Source: Azospirillum brasilense (lineage in GTDB: Bacteria > Pseudomonadota > Alphaproteobacteria > Azospirillales > Azospirillaceae). From it: a stretch of 64,000 bases of DNA. The stretch covers positions 347,333 to 411,332 of the forward strand of contig NZ_QOKV01000001.1 of NCBI RefSeq assembly GCF_008365405.1. Direction: 5' to 3'. Under the pieces are notes generated by a model. It did not search any database, was not told the DNA's origin, and was given only the letters and a program-made list of their open reading frames with translations. Numbering within the stretch: position 1 is the stretch's first letter; every line of letters starts with the position of its first letter. The translations under genes were made by a program, and so were the position numbers. Below are positions 15,399 through 23,210 of this stretch, piece by piece.

Positions 15399-17897
15399 TC
15401 AGTGCGGCTTCAGCGCCTCGACCACCTGCATATGGCCCTGCAACGCGCCGAGGGTGAGAGCGGAGTTGCCGGCGGTGTCCATGCGGAACGGGTTGGCGCC
15501 ATGCTCCACCAGCATCCGGGCCACGCGGTCGTGGCCGTTGTTGGCCGCGTACATCAGGGCCGACCAACCGTGGCTGGCCACCCGGTCCACCGACACGCCG
15601 CGGTCGACCAGGATCTTCACCACGCCTTCATGGCCGCGGGCCGCGGCGGCCATCAGGGCGGTCTTGCCGTCGTCGTTGGTGGCGTCGAGTTCGGCCCCGG
15701 CAGCGGCCAGCGCGTGGATCACCGCCTCGTGCCCGCCCCAGGCGGCGTACATCACCGCGGTGGCGCCGTCGGCGGTGCGCAGCTCCGTCTTGGCCCGGCG
15801 GTCGATCAGCAGCCGCACCGCATCGGTCAGACCCTGTTCGGAGGCCAGCATCAGCAGGGTCTTGCCGTTGTCCACCCGCTTGTTCGGATCGGCGCCGCCG
15901 TCCAGCGTGCGTTTCAGCTCGTCGGTGCGGCGCATCAGGGCGATGGCGCCGTCACGGCTGTCCAGACCGGGCCTCACCTCGGCGGTGGCCGGCGGCGCCG
16001 GCGGGGTGCCGGGCGTTGCGGAGGCCGTGGGCATGGCGGGCAGCACGCGCCCCTCGCCGGCCGCCTTGATGCGGTCGCGCAGGTCGCCGGTGTTCGGGGC
16101 GACGATCAGGGCGCGCTCGTAGAAGCGCCGCGCCTCGTCCCAATTGCCGTCGCGCTCCGCGAGCGAGGCCCAGCGACGGTAGGTCTCCTCCATGGTCGTC
16201 AGGAGTTCCTGGATCTCCGGCGTCGCCGGGGCAATCTCGCGAAGGCGCGACACCGTCTCATAGGCGTTGTTGTTCGGCGGCGTGGTCAGCAGCTTGGCGG
16301 CGATCTGCCGGCGGGCCTGATCGACCAGGGTGCGGACGCGCGGGTTCAGGCCGTTGTCGCTGGCGGAGAAGGGCGTGGACGCCGTGGGAGTCGCGGGCTG
16401 TGGCATCGCCGGTGCCGCCATCTGGGGCGCGGGTTCATCGACCAGCGGCGGCAGGGTGGCCGAGCCGGTCGGGCCTTCGCTCTGCTCCGTGCGGTATTCC
16501 GTCGCCCGTGGCTTGGGCGGTTGGGTGTGCTCCGCGGCCAGCGGATCAGCCGCCGGCACCAGCGGTTTCGGCATCTGGGCCGACGGAGCGACGGCCGGCT
16601 GTTCCGGCTTCGCCAGCGGCGCCGGATCGAGCTTTGCGACGGTCGTTGGCGAGGGCGCCGCAGGGGTGGCCGCCGGGGTGGCTGCCGTCTGGGCCGTCGT
16701 CTGGGCAGGCGGCTGGACAGCCGGCGGGCTCGCGGTGCGGGCGGCGGGAGGCGGGGTGTCGGCCCTGGTGGGCGCGGGACCGGCCACCGGCACCCCCGCC
16801 TCGGCGGGCAGGGAGGCGAGATAGGGGTTCTGCGGTCGGGCGAGCGCCAGCGTGTCGGGACCACGGCTGCCCAGGCTGGGCTCGTCCGCGAAAGGATTGT
16901 GCACCCGCTCCGTCACGAAGGTGCGGAGGTCCTGCCAGCCTTGCCGGGCGTAATCGAGCGCCCGTTCGGGCGTGGCGCCGGGAACGGCCAGGGTCACGCC
17001 GGCCCCGGCGGCGCCCAGCAGGATCAGGGTGGTGATCGCCGCTCCGGCCAGCGCGGCGCGGCGGCGCGGGCGCTTGACCGGCAGATCGGCGACCGGGGCG
17101 CCGGCCTCCGGGATCGTCCAGCCGTCCGGCGCATCCCAATCGTTGGCGGGCCAGTCGTTGGCGTCGCGTTCCGCGGCCCGGCGGGGCGGCGGCGGCGCGG
17201 CGCGCGGCGGGGCGATCACCGGTCCGGTGGAGGGGGCGGCGGAAGGAATGGCGGCTGTGGGCGCGACGGACGGGCCGGCGCCGGGAGTCATGCGGTAGAT
17301 CACGCCAAGCTCGCGCACCGCTTCGGCCAGTCCGGGGCGGGCCAGGGTCCGCTCCATCTCCGGCGTGCCGCAGAGAAGGACCTGGAGGAAACGCCCGCTC
17401 GGCGTTTCGGAGCGGGTGAGGTCGATCAGGTCGGCCAGCGTCGGGGCGGCCAGGACTCCGGCGTTCTCCACCGCCAGCAGGCCGGTGCCGGCGAGGTCCA
17501 GCCGCTCCTCCAGCTCCTCGATCAGAGTGTCGAAATCGCGGTCGTCGCTGTCGGAGGGCAGGGCGGCGTCACCGGCGGCGGACACCAGATCCTCCACCTG
17601 CGCCCCGGCGCTGGCGGCGACCGGAAGCACCAGCGCCCCGTCGGAGCCGACCTGCTCGACGAGCTGGTGGAAGACCGCCGCCCGGCCGGAGCCGGCCTCG
17701 CCGACCAGCACCAGCAGCCGCTTGCGCGCCAGCAGAGCCAGGAGAAGGCCGTCGAAGACCTCCGTCTGGTCGGGGCGCAGGCCGGCGGCCTGGGGTTGGG
17801 GCTTCGCCTTCGCCGCAGAGCGATTCGAGGATGGCGTGGCTTTCGGAGCGGAACGGTCCATGGGGGCGCGCGCAATCCAATTGATGAGACGTGACAC
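15399..17897 (-). CDS. GspA/ExeA-like protein with degenerate P-loop, one TM segment and ankyrin repeats
   Basis: 832 residues from GTG 17897; ATG 17861 (MDRSAPK) is an alternative and neither has an ideal ribosome site. Order of parts: ExeA/GspA-like AAA region (about 40-205) with FLQVLLCGTPEMERTL like the ExeA sensor region; Pro/Ala-rich linker; one TM helix (about 281-304, AALAGAAITTLILLGAAGAG); long Pro/Ala/Thr-rich presumably periplasmic stretch; a TPR-like helical pair (DEARRFYERALIVAP); and four to five ankyrin repeats in the last 150 residues. The P-loop reads GEAGSGRA, so the Lys-Ser/Thr pair is replaced, and the Walker B-like strand reads LLAVENAG. ATP hydrolysis is therefore doubtful. 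Function unknown. An envelope scaffold role is inferred. Confidence 0.8.
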   Translation of the reverse strand: MSRLINWIARAPMDRSAPKATPSSNRSAAKAKPQPQAAGLRPDQTEVFDGLLLALLARKRLLVLVGEAGSGRAAVFHQLVEQVGSDGALVLPVAASAGAQVEDLVSAAGDAALPSDSDDRDFDTLIEELEERLDLAGTGLLAVENAGVLAAPTLADLIDLTRSETPSGRFLQVLLCGTPEMERTLARPGLAEAVRELGVIYRMTPGAGPSVAPTAAIPSAAPSTGPVIAPPRAAPPPPRRAAERDANDWPANDWDAPDGWTIPEAGAPVADLPVKRPRRRAALAGAAITTLILLGAAGAGVTLAVPGATPERALDYARQGWQDLRTFVTERVHNPFADEPSLGSRGPDTLALARPQNPYLASLPAEAGVPVAGPAPTRADTPPPAARTASPPAVQPPAQTTAQTAATPAATPAAPSPTTVAKLDPAPLAKPEQPAVAPSAQMPKPLVPAADPLAAEHTQPPKPRATEYRTEQSEGPTGSATLPPLVDEPAPQMAAPAMPQPATPTASTPFSASDNGLNPRVRTLVDQARRQIAAKLLTTPPNNNAYETVSRLREIAPATPEIQELLTTMEETYRRWASLAERDGNWDEARRFYERALIVAPNTGDLRDRIKAAGEGRVLPAMPTASATPGTPPAPPATAEVRPGLDSRDGAIALMRRTDELKRTLDGGADPNKRVDNGKTLLMLASEQGLTDAVRLLIDRRAKTELRTADGATAVMYAAWGGHEAVIHALAAAGAELDATNDDGKTALMAAAARGHEGVVKILVDRGVSVDRVASHGWSALMYAANNGHDRVARMLVEHGANPFRMDTAGNSALTLGALQGHMQVVEALKPH

Positions 17898-18066
17898 TCC
17901 TGACTCTAGTGGTCCGCCGCCGTCCTGCGACGGTGCAAAGGGACGGGACCGCCACCTCTTATGGAGAAGGAGCGCGTCGGGATGGCTGATTCAGGCGGAG
18001 CTCTGCGCTATAGGGAGGGACTGCTTTTCCACCCCGTTCACCGTCCACCCGCGCTGGGAGTCCGTC

Positions 18067-18981
18067 ATGGGCATGGGTCCGATGCGTATCGGCGTCGATC
18101 TGGGCGGCACCAAGATCGCCGCCACCCTCCTGGCTCCCGACGGGACGGAGCGGGCGCGGCACCGCGCCGACACGCCGCGCGGCTACGCGGAGACTCTGGA
18201 GGCGCTGGCCGGCGTCGTGACGGCGCTGGAAGATCATGCGGATTGCCGGGGCGCCACGGTCGGCCTGTGCCTGCCCGGCATCGTCGACGGCGCCGCGGGC
18301 AGCGTGCACGCGGTCAACCTGCCCTGGCTGGACGGGCGGCCCTTCGCCGCCGATCTGGCGCGGACGCTGGACCGTCCGGTGCGGATCGCCAACGACGCCA
18401 ACGCCTTCGTCCTGTCGGAGGCAATGGACGGCGCCGCCGCCGGGGCGCCGTTGGTCTTCGGGATCATTCTGGGCACCGGGGTCGGCGGCGGGATCGTCGC
18501 GGACCGGCGCATCCTGCCCGGTGCCAACGCCTTGGCCGGGGAGTGGGGGCACAACCCGTTGCCCTGGCGGGCGGCGGAGGACGGCCCGCCCGTGCGCTGC
18601 GGCTGTGGGCGGGAGGGCTGCATCGAGACTCTGCTGTGCGGAGCCGGTCTGGCCCGCCTGCACCGTTGGCGGACGGGGGAGGCGCTGGCCCCGCCGGAGA
18701 TCGCCGCCCGTGCCGCGGCCGGCGACGCGCCGGCGCGGGCGACGCTGGACCGCCATGCCGACGCGCTGGCCCGCGCGCTGGCCGCTGTCATCAATCTGCT
18801 CGACCCCGACGTGGTGGTGGTCGGCGGAGGCTTGTCGGAGCTGCCGGGTCTTTATGAGGCCGTGCCGGCTCTTTGGGGACGCTGGGCGCTGAGTCCCGCC
18901 CCCCGCACCCGCTTCCTCTGGGCGCGCCATGGTGCCGAAAGCGGTATGCGCGGCGCGGCGTGGCTTTGGCCCAAGGAGTGA
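18067..18981 (+). CDS. ROK family sugar kinase (N-acetylglucosamine kinase or fructokinase-like)
   Basis: 304-residue ATP-dependent hexose kinase. ATG 18067 follows GGGAGTCCGTC. Phosphate-binding DLGGTKIAATL at the N-terminus, catalytic Asp in RIANDANAFVLSEA, GTGVGGGIV, the EWGHNPLPW motif and the zinc-binding ROK signature CGCGREGCIETLLCG are complete. nagA lies about 650 bases downstream on the opposite strand, which makes GlcNAc kinase the favoured reading, but fructose or glucose cannot be excluded from sequence. Confidence 0.88.
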   Translation: MGMGPMRIGVDLGGTKIAATLLAPDGTERARHRADTPRGYAETLEALAGVVTALEDHADCRGATVGLCLPGIVDGAAGSVHAVNLPWLDGRPFAADLARTLDRPVRIANDANAFVLSEAMDGAAAGAPLVFGIILGTGVGGGIVADRRILPGANALAGEWGHNPLPWRAAEDGPPVRCGCGREGCIETLLCGAGLARLHRWRTGEALAPPEIAARAAAGDAPARATLDRHADALARALAAVINLLDPDVVVVGGGLSELPGLYEAVPALWGRWALSPAPRTRFLWARHGAESGMRGAAWLWPKE

Positions 18982-19052
18982 TCCCTTCGGCCGATGGCCC
19001 GGATTGGCGCGGCTTTTGCTCTATACCCTCCGACACGGAAGGGAGAGGGCCC

Positions 19053-19382
19053 ATGTTCGGCTTCATATCGGGGTTTCAGAAGGGGCGGCGCGGGTCTTCG
19101 CTGCAAACTGCAAATCAAAATGCCTATCGCAATATGCAGACGGCATCGTCGCCGCACCCTGCGGATGGCGTAATGACCAAACGTCAGTTGGAAGAGGTCT
19201 GCGTCCTTCTTCAGGACGCTGCCAACGACCTGGAAACGGTCCTTTCGGGCATGCCGATGCCCGCCGGCCGGGCCGACCTGAACGAGGCGATCGGAACGAT
19301 CATGGAGACGTTGAGGCTGGTCGCCTCCGCCCATGCGCGGCTGGAACAGCCGCAGATCCATGGCGGCGCGCTGACCGACTGA
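19053..19382 (+). CDS. Small hypothetical protein (109 aa)
   Basis: Starts at ATG 19053 after GGAAGGGAGAGGG, a strong ribosome site, which is the main reason to believe it. The first 35 residues are polar and Gln/Asn-rich; residues 40-100 are predicted helical (MTKRQLEEVCVLLQDAANDLETVLSG, then LNEAIGTIMETLRLVASAHARLEQ), suggesting a short helical hairpin. No recognisable family. It ends just before a bidirectional terminator. Confidence 0.75.
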   Translation: MFGFISGFQKGRRGSSLQTANQNAYRNMQTASSPHPADGVMTKRQLEEVCVLLQDAANDLETVLSGMPMPAGRADLNEAIGTIMETLRLVASAHARLEQPQIHGGALTD

Positions 19383-19420
19383 CGGATCCGCATGGCGGCC
19401 GAATTGACGGGCCAGAAACG

Positions 19421-19456
19421 CGAAAGGGCGGCTCCACCGGGGAGCCGCCCTTTCGC
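19421..19456. terminator. Bidirectional rho-independent terminator
   Basis: CGAAAGGGCGGCTCC-ACCGG-GGAGCCGCCCTTTCG: a perfect 15-bp-class stem flanked by A-rich and T-rich bases on both strands. It serves the plus-strand 109-aa gene and the minus-strand small peptide gene. Confidence 0.9.
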
Positions 19457-19479
19457 TTGTCCGGATGTCCGGACCCCGA

Positions 19480-19542
19480 TCACTCGGAAACGGTCTGCCA
19501 GAAGAAGAACACGACGGCCAGAACCATCAGGGCGATGTCCAT
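19480..19542 (-). CDS. 20-residue hydrophobic membrane peptide
   Basis: Reading minus from ATG 19542: MDIALMVLAVVFFFWQTVSE then TGA at 19482-19480. A near-perfect ribosome site GAGGAG lies 9 bases upstream, and an intrinsic terminator begins 24 bases after the stop. The peptide is one short TM helix with a charged residue at each end, like known small membrane proteins that join transporter or oxidase complexes. It lies 85 bases after nagA on the same strand, so it could be co-transcribed or have its own promoter (candidate CTGCAC-18-TATAGA). Partner unknown. Confidence 0.6.
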   Translation of the reverse strand: MDIALMVLAVVFFFWQTVSE

Positions 19543-19627
19543 GGGTAAATCTCCTCGATGCTGCGTATGAGGGTCAAAATTCTGCGGCCTCTATACGACA
19601 GATTTGCGCGCGCGTGCAGGGGGTGTT

Positions 19628-20815
19628 TCACGAAACGGCCATTTTGCCGCTGATCCAGGTCGCCCGCACCCGCAGCCGCTCGTCGAGATGCACGAGGTCG
19701 GCGGCCAGACCGGGCCGGAGGCGGCCGCGACGGGCGGTCATACCCATGAAATCGGCCGGATAGGCGGAGGCCATGCGCAGCGCCTCGTCCAGCGGGATGC
19801 CGACCCGCTCCACGGCGTTGCGCACCGCCGTCGCCATGTCCAGGGCGGAACCGGCCAGCGTGCCGTCGGCGGTGACGCAACGCCCGTCCTCCACCCGGAT
19901 GTCCTCGCCGTAAAGCTGGAAATTGCCGGCCGGGTGATCTTCGGGAGCGCCGACCGGCGGCATCGCGTCGGTCACCAGGAACAGCCGGCCGCGGGCCTTC
20001 GCCTTCCAGGCCAGACGGACGGAGGCGTCATGGACATGGTGTCCATCGACGATGATCCCGCACCAGACCGCATCGTCCTCCAGCGCGGCGCCGACCATGC
20101 CGGGCTCGCGGGAGCCGAGCGGACTCATGGCGTTGAACAAATGGGTCACCCCGGTGATGCCGGCGGCGAAGCCGGCCTTGGCCTGCGCCCAGGTGGCGGC
20201 GCTGTGGCCGGCGGCGACGCGCAGGCCGGCGGCGGCCAACCGACGGATCGGCTCCGGCGGGACCGCTTCCGGCGCCAGCGTGACCAGGGCCGGCAGGCCG
20301 GACAGGCCGCCGAGCAGGGCGAGGTCGCCAACGTCGGGAGGCGCGATGAACCGCGCGTCGTGGACGCCGCGGCGCTCCGGCGCGATGTGCGGACCCTCAA
20401 GATGGATGCCGAGCACGCCGGGCACGCCTTCCGACATCGCGGCGCGCACCGCGGCGACGGCGGCGGCCCGCTTGTCGGCCGAATCGGTGATGAGGGTGGG
20501 CAGCAGGCCGGTGGTGCCGAAGCGGCGGTGCGCTTCGGCGATGCGGCGCAGCGTCGGCAGGTCGGGCGTGTCGTTGAACAGTGCGCCGCCGCCGCCGTTC
20601 ACCTGGAGGTCGATGAATCCGGGGGCGAGGATGCCGCCGCCCAGATCGATCACCTCGGCCTCCGGCGGAATCGCCTCGGGCGCGACGATGGCGGCGATGG
20701 CCGGGCCGTCGATCAGCAGGGCGGCGCCCGCCAACACCGAGTCGCCGGTGTGGAGCGTGGCGTTGACGAGCGCCTGCAGCGGCCGGTCGGCAACGGGACT
20801 CTGTGCGTGGTTCAA
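19628..20815 (-). CDS. nagA: N-acetylglucosamine-6-phosphate deacetylase
   Basis: 395-residue cytosolic amidohydrolase removing acetate from GlcNAc-6-P. Visible motifs: GGGILAPGFIDLQVNGGGG (opening metal region), FLEGPH-type LEGPHIAPERRGVH, VAAGHSAATWAQ (His ligand), GVTHLFNAMSPLGSREPG (His/Asn substrate site) and catalytic Asp in LVTDAMPPVG. The C-terminal DLVHLDERLRVRATWISGK completes the beta-sandwich. Length is typical. No nagB is seen here. Candidate regulator sites lie in the upstream region. Confidence 0.95.
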   Translation of the reverse strand: MNHAQSPVADRPLQALVNATLHTGDSVLAGAALLIDGPAIAAIVAPEAIPPEAEVIDLGGGILAPGFIDLQVNGGGGALFNDTPDLPTLRRIAEAHRRFGTTGLLPTLITDSADKRAAAVAAVRAAMSEGVPGVLGIHLEGPHIAPERRGVHDARFIAPPDVGDLALLGGLSGLPALVTLAPEAVPPEPIRRLAAAGLRVAAGHSAATWAQAKAGFAAGITGVTHLFNAMSPLGSREPGMVGAALEDDAVWCGIIVDGHHVHDASVRLAWKAKARGRLFLVTDAMPPVGAPEDHPAGNFQLYGEDIRVEDGRCVTADGTLAGSALDMATAVRNAVERVGIPLDEALRMASAYPADFMGMTARRGRLRPGLAADLVHLDERLRVRATWISGKMAVS

Positions 20816-20916
20816 GTCGCACCCGGTGGGCTATGGCGGATGGTCAGCGGTGGGCCGACAGGAAAACCCGGCGGGGCCCACGGCGCAAGAGACCTTCATC
20901 TCGCCAAAACCCTTGA

Positions 20917-20957
20917 TTTGGTATGGATTATGCCGCTGGATTTGTTGGGGTATGGTG
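20917..20957. promoter_or_regulatory. Tandem GGTATGG motifs upstream of nagA
   Basis: TTTGGTATGGATTA (20917-20930) and GTTGGGGTATGGTG (20944-20957) are two similar blocks about 100-140 bases upstream of the nagA start. Amino-sugar genes are often controlled by HutC-type GntR repressors whose half-sites contain TGGTAT, so these are candidate operator half-sites. This rests on the motif alone. Confidence 0.35.
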
Positions 20958-20995
20958 TTCGTTAGGGATTGCCAGATGGGACAGGTTTCTGGCAG

Positions 20996-21076
20996 AAAAA
21001 AGGCCGCTGACGAACAGCGGCCTGAGTTTAGGGAGGAAACGCCCAAGAAGGGCGAAGCAGCAATCTCTTGCTGCGC
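20996..21076 (-). ncRNA. mmgR: mmgR/alpha-r8 (suhB) family small RNA
   Basis: On the minus strand: hairpin GCAGCAA-GAGA-TTGCTGC, hairpin CGCCC-TTCTT-GGGCG, unpaired TTTCCTCCCT, then terminator GGCCGCTG-TTCGT-CAGCGGCC followed by TTTTTT. The exposed UUUCCUCCCU decamer and the 3' terminator are the hallmark of the alphaproteobacterial mmgR (alpha-r8) RNA, which in Sinorhizobium limits polyhydroxybutyrate storage. The CCUCC stretch could pair with ribosome-binding sites. A candidate promoter is TTGCAC at 21109-21104 with a TAATTT-like -10. Expected length is about 80 nt. The 5' end is estimated. Confidence 0.8.
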
Positions 21077-21115
21077 TGCAAAATTAACAAAGATCTCAGG
21101 TGGGTGCAAACCCCG

Positions 21116-21149
21116 AAGCAATGGCCCCCATGCGGGGCCGTTGCTTTTT
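21116..21149 (+). terminator. Rho-independent terminator, plus strand
   Basis: AAGCAATGGCCCC-CATG-CGGGGCCGTTGCTT followed by TTTC, with T-run only on the plus strand. No plus-strand gene lies upstream, so it ends either an unannotated plus transcript (antisense to the sRNA region) or read-through. Confidence 0.75.
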
Positions 21150-21159
21150 CCGGCATCGC

Positions 21160-21177
21160 TGTGACCGGAGAGTCACA
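21160..21177. promoter_or_regulatory. TGTGAC palindrome upstream of the trehalose-phosphatase gene
   Basis: TGTGACCGGAGAGTCACA is a 6-bp perfect inverted repeat with a 6-base spacer, 147 bases before the start. It may be an operator. The spacing differs from the canonical CRP site (TGTGA-N6-TCACA). Confidence 0.3.
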
Positions 21178-21323
21178 ATAATGTCGGGTGCGATAACATC
21201 GCTGGTGGACGCACCAGGACCCGGCATCAGGACCTTGTGGCGCGCTTTCCCGTTGTTCCGATCGTGCGCCGGCGTGACAGCGCCCACCGACGATACGCCC
21301 TGGACGATAAAGGAGAGCCGCCC

Positions 21324-22148
21324 GTGACCGATCAGCCGTCTCCCGCTTCCACCGAAGGCAAGCCATCGGCGCTCGTCCGGTTCGACGCCTTCGCGGCGAT
21401 GCTGGGCGACCGGCGGCCCGCCGTCTTCCTCGATTATGACGGGACCCTGACGCCCATCGTGGAGCGCCCCGACCTGGCGATCCTCGACGACTCCGTGCGC
21501 GCGGTGATCCGGCGGCTGGCCGGGCTGTGTCCGGTGGCGGTGGTCAGCGGGCGCGATCTCGACGACGTGGCCCGCCATGTCGGGATCGACGACCTGATCT
21601 ACGCCGGCAGCCATGGCTTCGACATCCGCGGCCCCGACCTGCGCACCCAGATCGGCGAGGAGTATCTGGGCGATCTCGACGAGGCGGAGGCGGCTCTGCT
21701 GGGGCGTCTGCACGGGGTCGAGGGCGCGCTGGTCGAGCGCAAGCGCTTCGCCATCGCCATCCACACCCGGCGGGTCGCCCGGGACCGCAAGGCGTCGGTG
21801 GGCGACGCGGTGCAGGGTGTTGCGGCCGCCTTCCCGAAGCTGCGTGTCACCGGCGGCAAGGAGATCCACGAACTGCGGCCCAACGTCCCCTGGGACAAAG
21901 GCAAGGCGGTGCTGTCGCTGCTCGATACCCTGGGGCTGGCGGGGCCGGAGACGCTGCCGCTCTACCTCGGCGACGACGAGACGGACGAGGACGCCTTCCG
22001 CGCCCTGGCGGCGCGTGGCGAAGGCCAGGGCGTCGGCATCCGCGTCATGGACCCGCCGGCCCCCAGCGCCGCCGCATGGAGCCTGAAGGACCCGGCGGAG
22101 GCCGGCGCCTTTCTCGACCGTCTGGCCGTCTGGCTGGCGGAGGGCTGA
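21324..22148 (+). CDS. otsB: Trehalose-6-phosphate phosphatase
   Basis: 274-residue HAD-superfamily phosphatase releasing trehalose from trehalose-6-phosphate. GTG 21324 follows AAAGGAGAG. HAD motif I is FLDYDGTLTPIV, motif II VVSGRD, motif III lysine region (GKAVLSLL) and motif IV YLGDDETDEDAF, all intact. The cap signature GSHGFDIRGP and KEIHELRPNVPWDKG are OtsB-typical. No otsA is adjacent. The gene appears monocistronic. Confidence 0.93.
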   Translation: MTDQPSPASTEGKPSALVRFDAFAAMLGDRRPAVFLDYDGTLTPIVERPDLAILDDSVRAVIRRLAGLCPVAVVSGRDLDDVARHVGIDDLIYAGSHGFDIRGPDLRTQIGEEYLGDLDEAEAALLGRLHGVEGALVERKRFAIAIHTRRVARDRKASVGDAVQGVAAAFPKLRVTGGKEIHELRPNVPWDKGKAVLSLLDTLGLAGPETLPLYLGDDETDEDAFRALAARGEGQGVGIRVMDPPAPSAAAWSLKDPAEAGAFLDRLAVWLAEG

Positions 22149-22225
22149 GCGAACCGGACGGTGTCCGTCGCTTTTTCCATGCGGAAGGGGTAGGATGGGC
22201 GACCGATCAATCGAGGATTTCCACC

Positions 22226-22471
22226 ATGGACATCAGCGCGACCGGCGCACCGCGGATGCCGTCCCTCCCTGACGCCCAGGCCTCCGCCCTGGCCGGGCTT
22301 CAGGGCGCGCAGTCCCGCGCCGACGAGGCGGGCGCGCAACTCGCCGCCGGCAACCTCGACCCGGCGGTGGTGGTCAGCCTGTCCTCGGCACAGACCGACT
22401 TCGCCGCGAACGTCAAGGTGATGCAGGCCGCGCAGGACAACACCAAGCGCATCCTCGACATGCTGGCGTGA
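22226..22471 (+). CDS. Small protein resembling a flagellar rod/hook C-terminal helix (81 aa)
   Basis: ATG 22226 with GAGGATTTCC upstream. The C-terminal half, VVSLSSAQTDFAANVKVMQAAQDNTKRILDMLA, resembles the coiled-coil C-terminal helix of axial flagellar proteins (M..QRAFEANAKVI.T.D.ML..L). There is no matching N-terminal segment and no flagellar neighbours. It may be a free-standing secretion- or rod-related protein. Resemblance judged by eye. Confidence 0.6.
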   Translation: MDISATGAPRMPSLPDAQASALAGLQGAQSRADEAGAQLAAGNLDPAVVVSLSSAQTDFAANVKVMQAAQDNTKRILDMLA

Positions 22472-22493
22472 TCGATCCTCACACCGCCGGCCC

Positions 22494-23210
22494 TCACACC
22501 GCCAGATAGGCCCGTCGCATCGTCTCATCCTCCAGCAGCGTCCGCATTGGTCCCTCGAAGCGGATCTGTCCTTTCTCGATGACGCTCGCCCGGTCGGCGA
22601 CCGCGGCGGCGAAGGCGAGATTCTGTTCCGACACGAGGATCGACAGCCCCTCGGCCTTCAGGGCGCGCAGGGCGTCGGCCATCTGCTGCACGATGCGCGG
22701 GGCCAGCCCCTCCGACGGTTCGTCGAGCAGCAGGAGCGACGGGTTGCCCATCAGCGTGCGGGCGAGCGTCAGCATCTGCTGCTCGCCGCCGCTCATCCGC
22801 CCGCCGCGGCGGCCCCGCATCTCGGCGAGGTTGGGGAAGAGGGCGTAGAGCCGCTCCGGCGTCCAGTGGGGCGCGCCGTCGCGGGGCGGCTGGCGGCCGA
22901 CCTCCAGGTTCTCCTCCACCGTCAGGTCGGTGAAGACGCGGCGGTCCTCCGGCACGTAGCCCAGGCCGCGCCGCGCGATGCGGTGCGGCGGCAGGGCGGA
23001 GACGTCGCGCCCGTCGAAGGCGACCGACCCGGCGCGCCGGTCGAGCAGCCCCATGATCGCCTTCATCGTCGTCGTCTTGCCGGCGCCGTTGCGGCCCATC
23101 AGGGCGACCACCTCGCCCCGGCCCACCGCGAGATCGACGCCGGTCAGGATGTGCGCCCGCCCGTACCAGGCCTGGAGCCCGCGGACGCTCAGGAGTGGCT
23201 GGCCGGTCAT
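22494..23210 (-). CDS. livF: Branched-chain amino acid-type ABC transporter ATPase, LivF-like
   Basis: 238 residues. Walker A GRNGAGKTT, signature MSGGEQQMLTLARTL, Walker B LLLLDEPSEGLAPRI and SEQNLAFA (Gln in place of the switch His, as usual in LivF). Its ATG overlaps the stop of the livG-like gene (TCAT at 23207-23210), showing tight coupling. Last gene of the five-gene importer operon. Confidence 0.93.
   Translation of the reverse strand: MTGQPLLSVRGLQAWYGRAHILTGVDLAVGRGEVVALMGRNGAGKTTTMKAIMGLLDRRAGSVAFDGRDVSALPPHRIARRGLGYVPEDRRVFTDLTVEENLEVGRQPPRDGAPHWTPERLYALFPNLAEMRGRRGGRMSGGEQQMLTLARTLMGNPSLLLLDEPSEGLAPRIVQQMADALRALKAEGLSILVSEQNLAFAAAVADRASVIEKGQIRFEGPMRTLLEDETMRRAYLAV

Noticed and set aside
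20831..21121. Minus-strand 96-codon frame upstream of nagA
   Set aside because: Spans the sRNA and its terminator; composition not coding-like.
21160..21177. CRP/FNR site before otsB
   Set aside because: The palindrome has a 6-base centre between 6-bp arms, giving N8 between TGTGA and TCACA instead of N6, so it does not fit CRP or FNR; kept only as an unspecified operator candidate.
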